IMG/VR virus record: IMGVR_UViG_3300029309_000053
Span: 1-55,281 of that record
Length of the DNA: 55,281 nucleotides
From: a virus
Strand: one strand, 5' to 3'
How positions within the stretch are numbered: the stretch's first letter is position 1; each line of letters begins with the position of its first letter. This document shows, piece by piece, positions 26,801 to 34,691 of the stretch. Made by a program: the position numbers and the translations under genes. A model generated the notes under the pieces. It ran no database searches and had not been told where the DNA came from. It saw only the letters and a program-made list of their open reading frames with translations.

Positions 26801-29800
26801 GCTAGAGTTGGTAGAAGAGTTAGTGGCAGACGCAACAACCTCTATATGGGGAGAAAGATTACCGTAAGATATTCCCGCAAACCCTGGGTGAGAGGGATGA
26901 TATCCACTATCCTCTGGATAAATAATTGCACCAAATGGATCAGGATTCAAAGCTATCTCAATCTCAGTAGCAAACTCCTCATAAGTAATGATTCCGTCAT
27001 TCAAATCTGACAATACTTGTTGTCTGTCGCTTTCGTCAAGTATAGGATATGGAAAGGCGGTAGGGAACAAGGGGAACTGCTCCTTAGGCGTATCGTTGAT
27101 GTCGGTGTAAAAAACATAAGGCAGCACTGTGGTCTGATCTGTCTGCGGAGGCAGCCACCCGCCTTCGATTGCGTTTAATGTGTTGTCACCTTGAGATCTA
27201 CCATTTAGGAACTGATAAGTACTAGGGCCTCCCTCGCCTGAGTCATAAAACCATCCGCCTGATTCAACAACACTAAGGTCGTCGTCGGCACCTTCGGCTT
27301 GAGTTGCCTGAGCTATATCCCTTAAATCGCCCCCTTGAGATATGCTAAACAGGGGGTTCATATTTATTCTGCCAGTAAAGTAAGGCCCGCTAAATATAGC
27401 TACAGCGGGAAACTCATCATCGCTTCCAAGGTTAGATGCTTGACCACCAATAACGTTTTTGCAGGCCTTGTCAGAAGGGATGCCAGTAGCCTCGGCCTTG
27501 CTTTTGTTTACAACATTTTCAAGAGAGCCAAAATCGATAATTCGAAAGTTATTGTTTCCAGAGCCAAGTCCATTAGTGTCAAACTGAAGCAGCCTACCAC
27601 CGACTCGGATAGAGTTTCTTCTATTTCTCTTGAAAGGAAGTAGCCTCCCAAGATCCCTAAGAACGTCTTTCTTTAAATTTTCAAGCTCACCTGAGTTTAC
27701 GTTGCTTTTATCTACAATCCCGTAGTGAGTAAACAGCACTTGACCCGTCATAGATCCTTGACTATTATTGCCGTATACGCTAAATGCACTATCAGGCCCT
27801 GGGTTTTCTCCCCCTGGGCCTGCTGCTCCGTCAAGCAAAGAAAACCTAAACTCGTTGTTCGTTTCGTCTATCTTGCAGGGATAGAAATGTCTATCCCCGT
27901 TTGGATTCAGAGGCAACCCATCGTCGTCTGTATCCCTCTCATTGAATATCCATCTACCAAAAGATCTATCTCCGTATCTATCTGTCTGAAGATCTGTCTG
28001 GGCTCTATCTAATCTAAACGTAAAAGAACTATTCTTAAAAACCTGACCCGAATATGTAAGCTGATCTTGAAGCTCATCGTAGTCTGAGTCGAGGTTGTCT
28101 ATCTGATCCATGCTTAGTGCCCACCAGGGAGAGCCTGGATCAGGCCTTCTTACGCAGGTGTAAAATCCGTCTGTAGCGTCAGGTACGATATCGTCTATCC
28201 TGAGGTGAAGCTGCCTACGTGTAGTGTCTCCGTCATCTCTCCTTGACTTCTGCAGGGAGAAAACAACACTTCCCTTGTTGAATATGAAGTGAGCTTGAGG
28301 CACACCTCTTTTGTTCCACAGCCCCTCATCATTAGGTAGTAAATCGTCTGAGTTGTCTATAACGTTTCCGCTGTCCTGCTCCTTGCCAGAGAACTGACAT
28401 GCTACAATAAGGTTTCTTTCTGGAGAACCTACGGGTAGCTGCTGCTTGTTAAACAGGTTAACATTGACTTCGTGTGTGTGCTTTATAGATGTGCCCTCTT
28501 CGTCAACCTCTATAATTTCTGATTGATTGTTTCCCTCTCCACCGAGATATTGCTCAAGAAACGAAGCAACAACAAGCTTTCCTTCGGCCACATCTTCAAG
28601 AATCTTAAACTTCACCTTGAACTTTACCAAGCCGCCCTGAATAATCAGAGGAGCTCCAGCGCTACTTCCAAAAGACATGACCCTCCTCTTAAATGAAGAG
28701 GTGTCTTTGTCCCAGTATTGCCACCTCAGGGGCTGCTGAGATTGAGATCCACCCTCATTGTATGTAGTAAATCCCTGCGTAGAGGCTAAGCCAGACCCGC
28801 CGTCTGACCTCGAAGACACACCAAAGTTTCTACCAAACAAAGCCCTGGTTCTAGGTGATATGTCAGAGAGGCCAGGCGCGGCGCCATGAATGCTAACTCC
28901 GTCCTCAGTTCTAAACTGACCGTTAGCTCTTCCGTATGGAGATCTGTTATATCCAGATCCAGTTTCCTGCCCTTTAGCAGGACTGTCGTTTGGCAAAAAC
29001 TCTACTGGATTTACATTTGTTCTAACGTCACTCTCTTGCCCGCCCATAGAGGTGGGATATCCAGCTATATTCAGGAACGACCACCCCCTAGCAAGAGACT
29101 GATGATAAGACCTATCCGCCTGATATACGTGAAAGTTTTTGTCTGGAGCAAACGATACAGAAAACTCAATAACTGCACCAGCACCAATTTCGTCTGGAAT
29201 TTCAGACGTATCTATTTCAAACCCAGAAGCCTTATTTCTTAAGGTTCCGAGAGATACAGAGTTGCGTACTTTTGCTATAGAAGGGACTACGCCGACAGTA
29301 AAGTCTACACCTTCGGAAGGGCGAGCCTTGTAAACAGGTACAATACTTGGTCCCAGGTTCGTAGAGTTATACCCCTCAACAAAATTACCATAAATCATTC
29401 TGTTGGACGCCTCAGATTGATGTTTTGCTTTTCTAGGAACATTGTCAAAAACCTTGCTGACCTCCGAGGGGGACACACCTAACGCAACCGAATTGTTGTA
29501 AAAGTTGTAGTGACGTACGGCTCCATCGTTTTTCCAGTTAGGGTCAGACGTGGCTTCGCCTATATTAGGCACCTCGGCAAGCTCCAAAAAGTTTGGTTTA
29601 TTGCCCTGCCTAAATAATATCTTTACAAATTCTATTTCGTCAGGAAGCGGAGGTACTATAATTTTGCATCTGTTGTACTTAAGTGAATCAACAGAGGCAC
29701 GAGCCCCTCTGTTGACAACAGAAGGGGGAAACGCTATATCTGAGTACGGGCCTATGGCAGTGGTACTGCCGTCGTAATAAACGCCCTGCACTGCAAACTG

Positions 29801-30502
29801 AAGCCCAGGGCTAGATTCAAAGTTGTTGACCAGGATCTCATCGTCTGACTCAAACTCAAAATCAACGTTGCCCATTGGAACCTTTGGACAAGCGCATATA
29901 TAATCATTTATGTTTGAAGCGGTCCTGTTTCTTATCGACGCCTTATTAGCATACGCATGATACACATCAACCTTTCTTGGCTCGTTAACACCATCTGTAA
30001 AATAAAGAATAGCGTCTAAATCTTGTTGAACTACAACAGGGCTATTTGACCTTGGCGTCTTGTGTATAACGTTAGCCTTTATAAAAGACTGAGGATCAAA
30101 GTTAAAGAGCTCACTGTAGATTATCGCTACAACAGAGCCCGCACCCTCCCCAAAAACATTGTCGGGGTCGTACGCATACACCCCCTGCTCGCCTGAAAAA
30201 TTACTCCATACAAAAAAGTATATTACATTGGTAATCTGATCAGTGCAAGATCCTAGCACTCTGTAAGAAGAGTCAAGTGCCGTTCCAGTCTGAGCAGACG
30301 AAGACGTCATATCAGACACAGTTTCCGCACCGTAGTTTCTCTCTGTGTTTCCGAGAACTGGCTTGATTGTTCCAGCGTCCCCAGAATCACCATCAATATT
30401 CTCATCAATGTAGACGTTAAGTGCGTCCACCATCGAGTTTTTCTGAACAAGTTTCTGATCGGTATCCTTGTCCAGCTTACGTGGTTGAAGCTTATCAATC
30501 AT
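23843..30502 (-). CDS. Giant tail stabilisation-type structural protein (2219 aa)
   Basis: Starts MIDKLQPRKLDKDTDQKLV, then NSMVDALNVYIDENIDGD and IKPVLGNTERNYG, the N-terminal pattern of P22 gp10-like/crAss-like stabilisation proteins, in which early residues name DNA-exit contacts with the portal ring. The rest is beta-rich with many Asp, Gly and Ser, including FVWSNFSGEQGVYAYDP and long loops, as expected for a tail hub carrying fibres. The ATG overlaps the adaptor gene's stop by one base (TAATG). It is far longer than gp10 (about 470 aa), so it probably also forms most of the tail tip. Confidence 0.7.
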   Translation of the reverse strand: MIDKLQPRKLDKDTDQKLVQKNSMVDALNVYIDENIDGDSGDAGTIKPVLGNTERNYGAETVSDMTSSSAQTGTALDSSYRVLGSCTDQITNVIYFFVWSNFSGEQGVYAYDPDNVFGEGAGSVVAIIYSELFNFDPQSFIKANVIHKTPRSNSPVVVQQDLDAILYFTDGVNEPRKVDVYHAYANKASIRNRTASNINDYICACPKVPMGNVDFEFESDDEILVNNFESSPGLQFAVQGVYYDGSTTAIGPYSDIAFPPSVVNRGARASVDSLKYNRCKIIVPPLPDEIEFVKILFRQGNKPNFLELAEVPNIGEATSDPNWKNDGAVRHYNFYNNSVALGVSPSEVSKVFDNVPRKAKHQSEASNRMIYGNFVEGYNSTNLGPSIVPVYKARPSEGVDFTVGVVPSIAKVRNSVSLGTLRNKASGFEIDTSEIPDEIGAGAVIEFSVSFAPDKNFHVYQADRSYHQSLARGWSFLNIAGYPTSMGGQESDVRTNVNPVEFLPNDSPAKGQETGSGYNRSPYGRANGQFRTEDGVSIHGAAPGLSDISPRTRALFGRNFGVSSRSDGGSGLASTQGFTTYNEGGSQSQQPLRWQYWDKDTSSFKRRVMSFGSSAGAPLIIQGGLVKFKVKFKILEDVAEGKLVVASFLEQYLGGEGNNQSEIIEVDEEGTSIKHTHEVNVNLFNKQQLPVGSPERNLIVACQFSGKEQDSGNVIDNSDDLLPNDEGLWNKRGVPQAHFIFNKGSVVFSLQKSRRDDGDTTRRQLHLRIDDIVPDATDGFYTCVRRPDPGSPWWALSMDQIDNLDSDYDELQDQLTYSGQVFKNSSFTFRLDRAQTDLQTDRYGDRSFGRWIFNERDTDDDGLPLNPNGDRHFYPCKIDETNNEFRFSLLDGAAGPGGENPGPDSAFSVYGNNSQGSMTGQVLFTHYGIVDKSNVNSGELENLKKDVLRDLGRLLPFKRNRRNSIRVGGRLLQFDTNGLGSGNNNFRIIDFGSLENVVNKSKAEATGIPSDKACKNVIGGQASNLGSDDEFPAVAIFSGPYFTGRINMNPLFSISQGGDLRDIAQATQAEGADDDLSVVESGGWFYDSGEGGPSTYQFLNGRSQGDNTLNAIEGGWLPPQTDQTTVLPYVFYTDINDTPKEQFPLFPTAFPYPILDESDRQQVLSDLNDGIITYEEFATEIEIALNPDPFGAIIYPEDSGYHPSHPGFAGISYGNLSPHIEVVASATNSSTNSSKPLMSFKSSATHEFGIVYFDERGRRGPVNYIGSAYVPGYSSQERQNEEAGPVHIRIDMTGETPPPWAHHYKVVYSKNTTVSEFFQYSTDGAFAVNSADITDLNATKIYMSLNYLQGHPISYSDAWGAKSQEGSPVVFQPESGDKVRIISYNSIVNGDEQEKRLPNNFIFDVIGVESLGSSEDNPLLDATSFEDEEDFFRKQGMFLILRDNPANEGFAIRNIVNDSSFWDNNVVFEIFRPIKEIDEDKRLYFEVGPTFKVDAAEDGTLIHLNENNEAGPIEISQGDVFFRLSALNQKPIINGQYQSLMTQYVSVADDGDANTEDGFLREGEPNFESIFVEASSASDLFKSDSLSIGRPAKIDSNDRERIRPSSLIHSDKDLPKKKRLAYSSFNPSQADDKDLEQDGGPINYMAFTNDSIMILQETKVGHVPVDRNIISTADNERSLIASSKVLGTPRYYAGEAGTNHPESVSIIDSAAYFVSSKLGKVFRSSGSNGIMDISAKGMSSFFRNLLTKTPTGTNVMKFFGGYDPKKKEYLLTERELASYSRNGSVITQGDGVAQVFSESAAQEIVLTTGAFEVPEDLVGNPAFISNVVVDRSQYYSKCCDLDDILSPVRIGIEELSTEMVEQGSASAAFSINNSIRINLDQIVQNNTEVTVGELNTLITNSLRAEGVVDDNDEPVVAVLFSPVNGLNPYYSFNVDCVDYDDGTRVVSADQFETWFTSTFEGPDVFSVAAQGTGFASEAFAIDVRNSLSSNENCFIPYTGPNSLLSKWREYITKGNDPWTSEGLPAFLWDTSVDDSGLFPAVVKNINQLKAYLCLIAPIKSFKDADGDANSSMFFDLMIAAGIIEEAIVDDTLNWLTTFEMADSTTIDATVENSGLPFYNIPFDQLLQDDFPEGSVSEEGDGFVFGDNTSENLVTKLLRGEEPFPLNGYALFQLEPSVREALTTYKGGLNEEILLPICFRANGRSVIDFTSFGGDQATIG

Positions 30503-31236
30503 TAGTACTTGGGTGCTTGCATAAAGTTTCTTCGGATCGTAGATAGAGCGTTCTCTTTATTGAACGAGCTCAATCTAGCCCTAGCCTTACGCGCTTCGTT
30601 GTAGTATTCAGACCTTGCTCTGGCTTTCTCGTTAGCAGGTATTCCTGACTTTCTTTCTATTAGCTTGTAGTACATATAACATCTAAGCGCCTCTTCAGCG
30701 TAAACGTGAACAGAAGGGTCTTCGCCCCTGGCCTCATCTGCTATGTACTCGAGTGCGACCTCCGTTATATCCGAGTTATTAGATATCTCAATTCTATTGT
30801 CAGAAAGATTCATTTTGTACTGCCCAGGCGCGTGTCCGCCTCCTATACCGTACAATCTTCCTAGTGTTCCATTATGCAGATAGTTCTCAAATACTAAAGT
30901 GTCGAACTCACTATCCTCTCCTACGGTGTTTGCTGTGGCGGATAATGTAGTTCTGTTTTCGTTAGACACTAAAGAAACAATAGTTCCATCAGTGGTTATG
31001 ACTCCAACCTTGCACAGATCTACAAAATCTGTAGGCAAGGTGACTGTGTCGTTAGAGGAAACAGAAAGCTTAACAGTCTTGATCTTCTTGCCAAAGTCAA
31101 ATCCGATCTCTCTAATACCTCTGCGAGCTATGTTGTTGATGGCTACATCGGACACATTGGATACGTGATCCGTGTCATCCATGGTAATCTTAAAATCTTT
31201 GATTACCTGACTAAGCTTGATCGTATTTTGACTCAT
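30502..31236 (-). CDS. Head-tail adaptor/ring protein (244 aa)
   Basis: Contains KLSQVIKDFKITMDDTDHVS near the start and IARRGIREIGFD, a central beta domain, and a C-terminal helical part (YAEEALRCYMYYKLIERKSG). This resembles adaptor or tail-tubular (gp4/gp11-like) proteins of Bacteroidetes podoviruses. It lies between another adaptor-like gene and the stabilisation protein, both overlapped by 1-4 nt, so the three are translated together. Ring identity (first or second) cannot be told. Confidence 0.65.
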   Translation of the reverse strand: MSQNTIKLSQVIKDFKITMDDTDHVSNVSDVAINNIARRGIREIGFDFGKKIKTVKLSVSSNDTVTLPTDFVDLCKVGVITTDGTIVSLVSNENRTTLSATANTVGEDSEFDTLVFENYLHNGTLGRLYGIGGGHAPGQYKMNLSDNRIEISNNSDITEVALEYIADEARGEDPSVHVYAEEALRCYMYYKLIERKSGIPANEKARARSEYYNEARKARARLSSFNKENALSTIRRNFMQAPKY

Positions 31237-31922
31237 TGCTGCTGCGCTTCTTGATCGCCAAAGACCTTGATGTTCTGGTCTCTAAGTCTGACGCCCAAAA
31301 GCTTAGCAATTTCAGCAACAACTTCTGCGAGATAATCCTCTGGAAGATCAAAGTCTACCGAGGAATCCGCATTAAAAGTGTTGCTAGGACCCAGTACCAG
31401 CTGAGGATTGACGATCGGATTTCTGTAGTAGGTTATAGTAATATTGTTTACACTAGCTGGTGAGAGCTCAATAACGTCTGTAATCAAAGCTGCGGGAAAC
31501 GTTACCGTGGGTGATGACAGGTCGCTAGATACGATTTGCTCCATAATGTCAACGTCATAAACAAGATCAACCACAACCTTAGCCTGTGTACGTATGTTGA
31601 CGATTTTTCTGCAGTCTTCAGGTATCATAAATATCCCAGAGTCCTGAACATAAGAATTAACGGCCTCTGCATATAAGTTCTTGATAGATATATATCTACC
31701 TAAGTCTTCCTTAAGTCCCTGATAAAGAGACTTTCTACGAGGCAAATCCTGACCAGCCTGATTCTTACGCTTAGCCCCCTCGAGCTCTCGAAACATTTCA
31801 TTAATAATGTTTCGCTGAGCTACATTGGCGAAGGAATTAAATACATCTGGGGTAATAAAACCCTTCTGCTCCTTGTTGGCCAAGTTCTTCAGTATGGTGT
31901 AGACTTCTATTACGCTTACCAT
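31233..31922 (-). CDS. Head-tail connector-like protein (229 aa)
   Basis: True start taken as ATG 31922 (MVSVIEVYTILKNLANKEQK), preceded by a TATATTTG box; ten upstream codons would cross the promoter. The N-terminal helical region (FNSFANVAQRNIINEMFREL) and later beta strands resemble connector proteins that sit under the portal. It is followed with an ATGA overlap by a second adaptor. The assignment rests on order and weak pattern similarity. Confidence 0.62.
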   Translation of the reverse strand: MVSVIEVYTILKNLANKEQKGFITPDVFNSFANVAQRNIINEMFRELEGAKRKNQAGQDLPRRKSLYQGLKEDLGRYISIKNLYAEAVNSYVQDSGIFMIPEDCRKIVNIRTQAKVVVDLVYDVDIMEQIVSSDLSSPTVTFPAALITDVIELSPASVNNITITYYRNPIVNPQLVLGPSNTFNADSSVDFDLPEDYLAEVVAEIAKLLGVRLRDQNIKVFGDQEAQQQ

Positions 31923-31927
31923 GGAAA

Positions 31928-31935
31928 CAAATATA
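31928..31935 (-). promoter_or_regulatory. TATATTTG promoter box after a terminator
   Basis: TATATTTG lies 5 nt before ATG 31922 and directly downstream of the T tract of a terminator (31936-31964). The transcript would be leaderless and starts a unit of adaptor, adaptor and stabilisation protein. Confidence 0.65.
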
Positions 31936-31964
31936 CAAAAAACAAAAGCCACCCTAAGGTGGCT
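31936..31964 (-). terminator. Intrinsic terminator after the 271-aa gene
   Basis: On the - strand AGCCACC, loop TTAG, GGTGGCT (31964-31947), followed by TTTTGTTTTTTG. It lies about 20 nt after the stop of the upstream gene at 31985, and its U tract touches the next promoter box. Confidence 0.85.
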
Positions 31965-31984
31965 CTTGCATTGTCAGCTCTGCA

Positions 31985-32800
31985 TTAGGATAGCTTGTCT
32001 AGCCGTTCTTCTATGTCTGATAGAACTGGTGCCCCCTTCTCAGTCAAGCAGTATCTAACCATTACATCTGTGGGATCCATTCCCGCTGGTACAGATACAA
32101 TCAATGAGTTGGAGTCAAACCAAAAGGCCCCGTCTTGTTTTAGCCTTATGATTTGATAGTCTTTAGCCTGCTGAATAGAGGCTCTTGCCTGTACCTGTGG
32201 AGAATCAAATGACTCAATAAACTCCTGCGGTCTTTTCTTGGCAATTTGCAAAAGGTTGTATCTAATTTCTGTGACAGGAGTTTCAATAGAAACCTTAAAA
32301 TAGATTGCAATAGGAAGAAGATCTGTAATGTCAGTATCTCTTACCAGAGTGATGGCTTCTGTAAGCTTAAACTCCTTGTTAAGCTGTTGCTCAGCATCTC
32401 TTTTTTTGTTTACCTGCTTAAATGTGGTTCCTCCATTTGCGTGATTGCCTGGATGTTTATCTAGGAATATCCTAAGGTTTGGCTTGCTCTTGGGTACAAA
32501 AATTCTTCCTCCCTCAAATACAACGGACTCTCTTACCGCGTTGTCACTTTGCTCATCTCTCCAAATGGATGGTTCATTAGGGCAGTACCTCATCTCTCGA
32601 ACCGTGTCTTTTTCTTTGTCGTATACTGTCACCCCCTTCTGAGGAAGCATAAAAACTATACCGCCCCCCTTTATGATCTCGTACTCGGCGTGAGTAATTA
32701 CCTTTTCTTCGCGCTTAATATTGCGTTTGTTTGAGGTTGCTGGCTTAGGTGCCGCAACCTTGGGTCTACCAGCAGACCGCTTTGTTGTCGTTTCTGACAT
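31985..32800 (-). CDS. Conserved virion-associated protein with basic N-terminus (271 aa)
   Basis: The N-terminal 30 residues are Lys/Arg/Pro-rich with an AT-hook-like RSAGRPKVAAPKP. The body reads GGIVFMLPQKGVTVYD, MRYCPNEPSIWRDEQSD, FEGGRIFVPKSKPNLRIFLD and KHPGNHANGG, a pattern I have seen in small conserved proteins next to capsid genes of marine phages. No enzyme motif. It is followed by a strong terminator. Likely a minor head or head-completion protein, inferred from its place between the decoration protein and connectors. Confidence 0.6.
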   Translation of the reverse strand: MSETTTKRSAGRPKVAAPKPATSNKRNIKREEKVITHAEYEIIKGGGIVFMLPQKGVTVYDKEKDTVREMRYCPNEPSIWRDEQSDNAVRESVVFEGGRIFVPKSKPNLRIFLDKHPGNHANGGTTFKQVNKKRDAEQQLNKEFKLTEAITLVRDTDITDLLPIAIYFKVSIETPVTEIRYNLLQIAKKRPQEFIESFDSPQVQARASIQQAKDYQIIRLKQDGAFWFDSNSLIVSVPAGMDPTDVMVRYCLTEKGAPVLSDIEERLDKLS

Positions 32801-32806
32801 GATTAA

Positions 32807-34051
32807 TTATTTTGAATAAAATTTAAAAAGATCGTCGGCTAACCTAACCGACTCGTTATATCCTATGTCTTCTTTTATCACCCCAAACCTAGCGAGAACG
32901 CTTTTTGAGAAGTGATTAGCAAGTATGTCTGCCGTGGTGCCTAGCCGCTCTATCAATAGCGGCCCGTCTGTTGCGCCTGACGCAGACCCTATGACGGGAG
33001 GGATCTCTGCAATAATATCTCCTGACCTGTTGTGAACGAATATTCTGTTATTATCATCCCTTCTAATTACGAACACATGACAAGCTTTGAAGTTAATATC
33101 GCTGCTATCTTGAACTATCTGAGATGCAGAGACAAATAAAGCAGGTGCCTTAGTCTTGCCTGAGTGTCTAAATGAGAATCGGTTCTTGCTCAGATTAATA
33201 TTAGATGCAGGGCCATCTTGCCTAAACTCCCCTCCTGGCCCCAATGTCTCTCCTGCGGCATCGCCATATAGTGTGTGAAAGTATTTACTATATAGGTCTG
33301 TACCGTAATGTGTGCTAATAACCATGTATATGGTATAGTCGTCATTTACCGAAAGAGAGGGTACTATAAAGTGTTCTCCAGCGGTAAAACTTACGGCCTT
33401 TTGAGATAAGCTCCTGTCTTCACTATCTGGATCTGTACAGACTGGATCCCCAACATTTGACGAAATGTTATACGTAGCGCCTCCTGAGCCGTCATTTGCC
33501 CACGATGTAACCTCTGCCCCATTTGCAAAACCAGAAAGACCTTCGTGATTGTAGTCAACGAAAGGCTGTGTATAATTGAAATTTATGCCTGCAATCGTAT
33601 TTGCAGCGATTGCTGTTGCATCCCCAAAGCTACGCTTGCCCGTCTGGGTGTTGATAGGGTTGGCCTTGACCCTAGGAAAAACGTTGAGCGTCTTGGTTGT
33701 ATCTACAAACTTAGATGTAAACCCTCCAGAGGCGCCGTCGAATCTCATAAATCTACTCACCGACCTCTCGGAAGAAATAAATTTCATGATGTCCTCTATG
33801 AGCTTGAGCTCGTCTCCCTCTTTGCACGACACACCTACAGCAGTCTTCTCTATGGCCTCACCTGTGTGCAGCGCCGATTCTTGATATAGGGTGGCGTCGT
33901 CAAATACCATCTGAACCTCACCCTTCGTCGCTGTCATAAACGACATTTTGTCTATAGGTATGACGAATACACTGAGCCCTAAGCCCGTGTCTGATGTTCG
34001 AACACTTGCAGATCCTACAGCCTCCTGTCTAAAAAGAAAAAACTTCTTCAT
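32807..34051 (-). CDS. Virion surface protein with LamG/ConA-like lectin domain (414 aa)
   Basis: ATG 34051 is chosen over a TTG six codons upstream. The middle and C-terminal part (about residues 190-370: YTIYMVISTHYG, NRFSFRHSGKTK, CHVFVIRRDDNNRIFVHNRS) has the strand pattern of a concanavalin A-like/LamG lectin fold, and the end RFGVIKEDIGYNESVRLADD is typical of such modules. Expected role: capsid or tail decoration that binds glycans. It has its own TATATTTG box preceded by a terminator. Confidence 0.62.
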   Translation of the reverse strand: MKKFFLFRQEAVGSASVRTSDTGLGLSVFVIPIDKMSFMTATKGEVQMVFDDATLYQESALHTGEAIEKTAVGVSCKEGDELKLIEDIMKFISSERSVSRFMRFDGASGGFTSKFVDTTKTLNVFPRVKANPINTQTGKRSFGDATAIAANTIAGINFNYTQPFVDYNHEGLSGFANGAEVTSWANDGSGGATYNISSNVGDPVCTDPDSEDRSLSQKAVSFTAGEHFIVPSLSVNDDYTIYMVISTHYGTDLYSKYFHTLYGDAAGETLGPGGEFRQDGPASNINLSKNRFSFRHSGKTKAPALFVSASQIVQDSSDINFKACHVFVIRRDDNNRIFVHNRSGDIIAEIPPVIGSASGATDGPLLIERLGTTADILANHFSKSVLARFGVIKEDIGYNESVRLADDLFKFYSK

Positions 34052-34066
34052 TGCATTTAACTGATA

Positions 34067-34074
34067 CAAATATA
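34067..34074 (-). promoter_or_regulatory. TATATTTG promoter box after a terminator
   Basis: TATATTTG lies 15 nt before ATG 34051 and one base after the T-rich tract of the terminator at 34076-34102, giving a terminator-promoter pair like that at 31928-31964. Confidence 0.6.
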
Positions 34075-34075
34075 G

Positions 34076-34102
34076 TAAAAAGAAAAAGGCCCCGCAGGGC
34101 CT
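34076..34102 (-). terminator. Intrinsic terminator after the 169-aa capsid-cluster gene
   Basis: On the - strand AGGCCC, loop TGCG, GGGCCT (34102-34087), followed by TTTTCTTTTT. It lies 22 nt after the stop at 34125 and ends the major-capsid transcript before the lectin-like gene. Confidence 0.85.
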
Positions 34103-34124
34103 ATTTCAATTCAGAAAATCAGTG

Positions 34125-34634
34125 TCACTCGAACACTCTGAAGTTAACAGTCACTTCAAACTTGCCCTGCGTTGTAACCGCATGGTCGCTAAGTCTAAAG
34201 CGAAACTTTACTTCTGTGTCACCAGAGCTGATGTTGGATGCAGATTCTGTCGGTGCATCTCCTGTGGCAAAGCCAGGTGTGTAGGCCCAACCAAGGTGAG
34301 CAGCAACACCGCTCTTGAACTCAAAAATAGTTCCAACAGGGAGTGTCCCAGGATCGTCAGAAGCAGCGTCAAGCAGGTTGTCAGTAGCGTCATCATCAGC
34401 AGACTGATTGATAATGTTGTCAATGTCTGCGTCAGTACCCATTTCAAATCCAAGGCTAGCTCCAGTTTCAACCACGGGGGCCTCAACAACTCTTACATAA
34501 ACAGACTCAATGATGCTGTTTTCTGGTTGAAAAAGTCCAAATGTTGGTCCAAAGCCGTTTTTCTCCAGAGCTTCTGCAGTAAGGATTCGTCTTGATACGA
34601 CGACATTTCCAGGTAGGTTCATTGTTCTAGGCAT
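34125..34634 (-). CDS. Putative capsid-associated protein (169 aa)
   Basis: An acidic, beta-rich protein (long Asp/Ser/Thr stretches and strands such as TEVKFRFRLSDHAV and FEVTVNFRVFE) placed directly after the major capsid gene. No signal peptide or catalytic motif. The position and lack of charge clusters fit a head decoration or fibre protein. A second ATG five codons in (MNLPGN) is an alternative start. It is followed by a terminator. Confidence 0.58.
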   Translation of the reverse strand: MPRTMNLPGNVVVSRRILTAEALEKNGFGPTFGLFQPENSIIESVYVRVVEAPVVETGASLGFEMGTDADIDNIINQSADDDATDNLLDAASDDPGTLPVGTIFEFKSGVAAHLGWAYTPGFATGDAPTESASNISSGDTEVKFRFRLSDHAVTTQGKFEVTVNFRVFE

Positions 34635-34655
34635 AATAATAATGATTGTGATTTA

Positions 34656-34677
34656 GGGAGAGGCCGAAGCCCCTCCC
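34656..34677 (-). other. UUCG-capped hairpin between major capsid and next gene
   Basis: On the - strand GGGAGGGGC-TTCG-GCCTCTCCC: nine pairs (one G-T) closed by the very stable C(UUCG)G tetraloop. It is 14 nt after the capsid stop and has no U tract (TAAATC follows). It may partially terminate transcription or protect the abundant capsid mRNA from 3' exonucleases. Confidence 0.65.
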
Positions 34678-34691
34678 TTCATCGGTTTATA

